The notes under the pieces: generated by a model | The model's input: only the letters and a program-made list of their open reading frames with translations | What the model was told of the DNA's origin: nothing | Database searches by the model: none | Translations under genes and position numbers: made by a program | Assembly: GCF_900167255.1 (NCBI RefSeq) | Contig: NZ_FUYB01000002.1 | Location: 62,001-126,000 of the forward strand | Direction: 5' to 3' | DNA: 64,000 nt | Source: Thiothrix eikelboomii | GTDB taxonomy: Bacteria > Pseudomonadota > Gammaproteobacteria > Thiotrichales > Thiotrichaceae | In this document: piece by piece, positions 63,423-64,000 of the stretch | How positions within the stretch are numbered: position 1 is the first letter of the stretch | How the letters are laid out: each line of letters opens with the position of its first letter

Positions 63423-63974
63423 TTAGCTGACCAAGCGCGTAATATGAAATTCGACGTGATTGCCTTTACCTTGGGAGCGGTCGATGATTTCTAGCTGAGT
63501 CGGCTCATTAAAATACCTCAAGCAACCTTCAATCAAACCTTCCGCTAAAGAAGCAAAGGGATGTTGGGAGTAATAAATCATGATCAATTTATTATCATCT
63601 GCACTTCGACTCGTTGCAAAACGCGGTAACTCCGCATCAGGATAGAGCTTACGGACTTCGACATGAATATAATTCTCAATCGACTCTAGAAAATCAAAGG
63701 CATGCTGCGTACTTTGGAAAAAGCCCGGATATAACTCTACAAAGCGACCGAACAAATGTTGCCCAAAAACTTTTATTAGCGTGGGGACAGGTAAATGAGT
63801 TTTACTGGATAAATTAGCCACCAAGGCTAACATTTCAGCATGCGGATAAGTACCGACTGAGGTATAGGCACCACCTGAAGCCAAGTCAGATTCGTCGATA
63901 ATATCATCCACCATCTCTGCTGAAAATTCACTCTCGACCATTTCCAGAAACTCGATAAAGACTAGACCTTTCAT
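63423..63974 (-). CDS. H-NOX heme NO/O2-binding sensor with altered YxSxR motif
   Basis: A 183-residue H-NOX domain protein that binds heme and senses NO. Family features: [33 protein letters not shown], the proximal heme ligand His104 in [16 protein letters not shown], and the YxSxR region. There Tyr134 and Ser136 are kept but the Arg that contacts the heme propionates is His138 (codon CAT). It overlaps nothing but lies 2 bases before the kinase gene, the usual H-NOX/kinase operon. Heme affinity or ligand tuning may differ from typical members. Confidence 0.88.
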   Translation of the reverse strand: MKGLVFIEFLEMVESEFSAEMVDDIIDESDLASGGAYTSVGTYPHAEMLALVANLSSKTHLPVPTLIKVFGQHLFGRFVELYPGFFQSTQHAFDFLESIENYIHVEVRKLYPDAELPRFATSRSADDNKLIMIYYSQHPFASLAEGLIEGCLRYFNEPTQLEIIDRSQGKGNHVEFHITRLVS

Positions 63975-64000
63975 GTGTCCCTCCGCTACAAAGCAGGTGA

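Noticed and set aside
1-64000. CRISPR arrays, rRNA genes or a replication origin
   Set aside because: No regularly spaced identical repeats, rRNA-like stretches or DnaA-box clusters were seen.

Overview
The window reads as a chromosomal segment of a gammaproteobacterium, probably a Thiothrix-like member of the Thiotrichales. The class rests on gene order: recA-recX-alaS-lysC-csrA-tRNA-Ser-tRNA-Arg on one strand, followed by yhbY / rlmE-ftsH-folP-glmM. The narrower placement is inference from overall gene style, not from a marker gene.

Region by region. 1-2040: the end of a TRAP transporter operon (large permease, TakP-like binding protein). 2100-7700: a leftward central-carbon block with a cyclophilin, a phosphoribulokinase homologue that has lost key catalytic residues, an RraA-family protein, isocitrate lyase and malate:quinone oxidoreductase. 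Copies of a GTCGAC-centred palindrome lie upstream of the last two. 7998-14416: an accessory island made of integron gene cassettes on the minus strand without a visible integrase. It has four recognisable attC sites and two half-sites. Its cargo is an AHSA1/SRPBCC protein, a GNAT acetyltransferase, a broken IS1-family element, a vapC remnant, small lipoprotein and membrane-protein genes, a serum-amyloid-A-like protein, and a NotI-like restriction endonuclease with its C5 methyltransferase. 14417-14975 is non-coding, with repeat debris.

14976-21661: an exported glycosidase-like protein, a FUN14 protein, and a leftward cluster of a coiled-coil protein, a membrane OmpA-family protein with a cytoplasmic roadblock-like region, a Rab-like small GTPase, an HD-GYP phosphodiesterase and a 2OG-Fe(II) oxygenase. 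22055-26487: a fructose-type sugar ABC transporter (frcBCA) divergent from a ROK regulator. 26573-42488: mixed metabolic and stress genes, including TerD-VWA, a dikinase-like protein with a rhodanese, two FAD monooxygenases, a universal stress protein, TrpB2, EF-hand and YHYH proteins, PAP2, a WYL regulator with a glyoxalase-family protein, and cbpA-cbpM.

42492-55249: housekeeping genes and two tRNAs. 55435-62008: an envelope cluster (OpgC-like acyltransferase, OmpA-family protein, a probable outer-membrane barrel with a low-complexity Lys/Thr linker, DUF3131 protein, membrane coiled-coil protein). 62056-63974: an H-NOX protein with a soluble hybrid histidine kinase.

The most interesting points are the Rab-like GTPase/roadblock/OmpA cluster, the degenerate phosphoribulokinase, the integrase-less cassette array with its two-gene SAA-like cassette, and the H-NOX with a His in place of the usual heme-contacting Arg. 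All functional statements come from reading motifs by eye; no database search was run.
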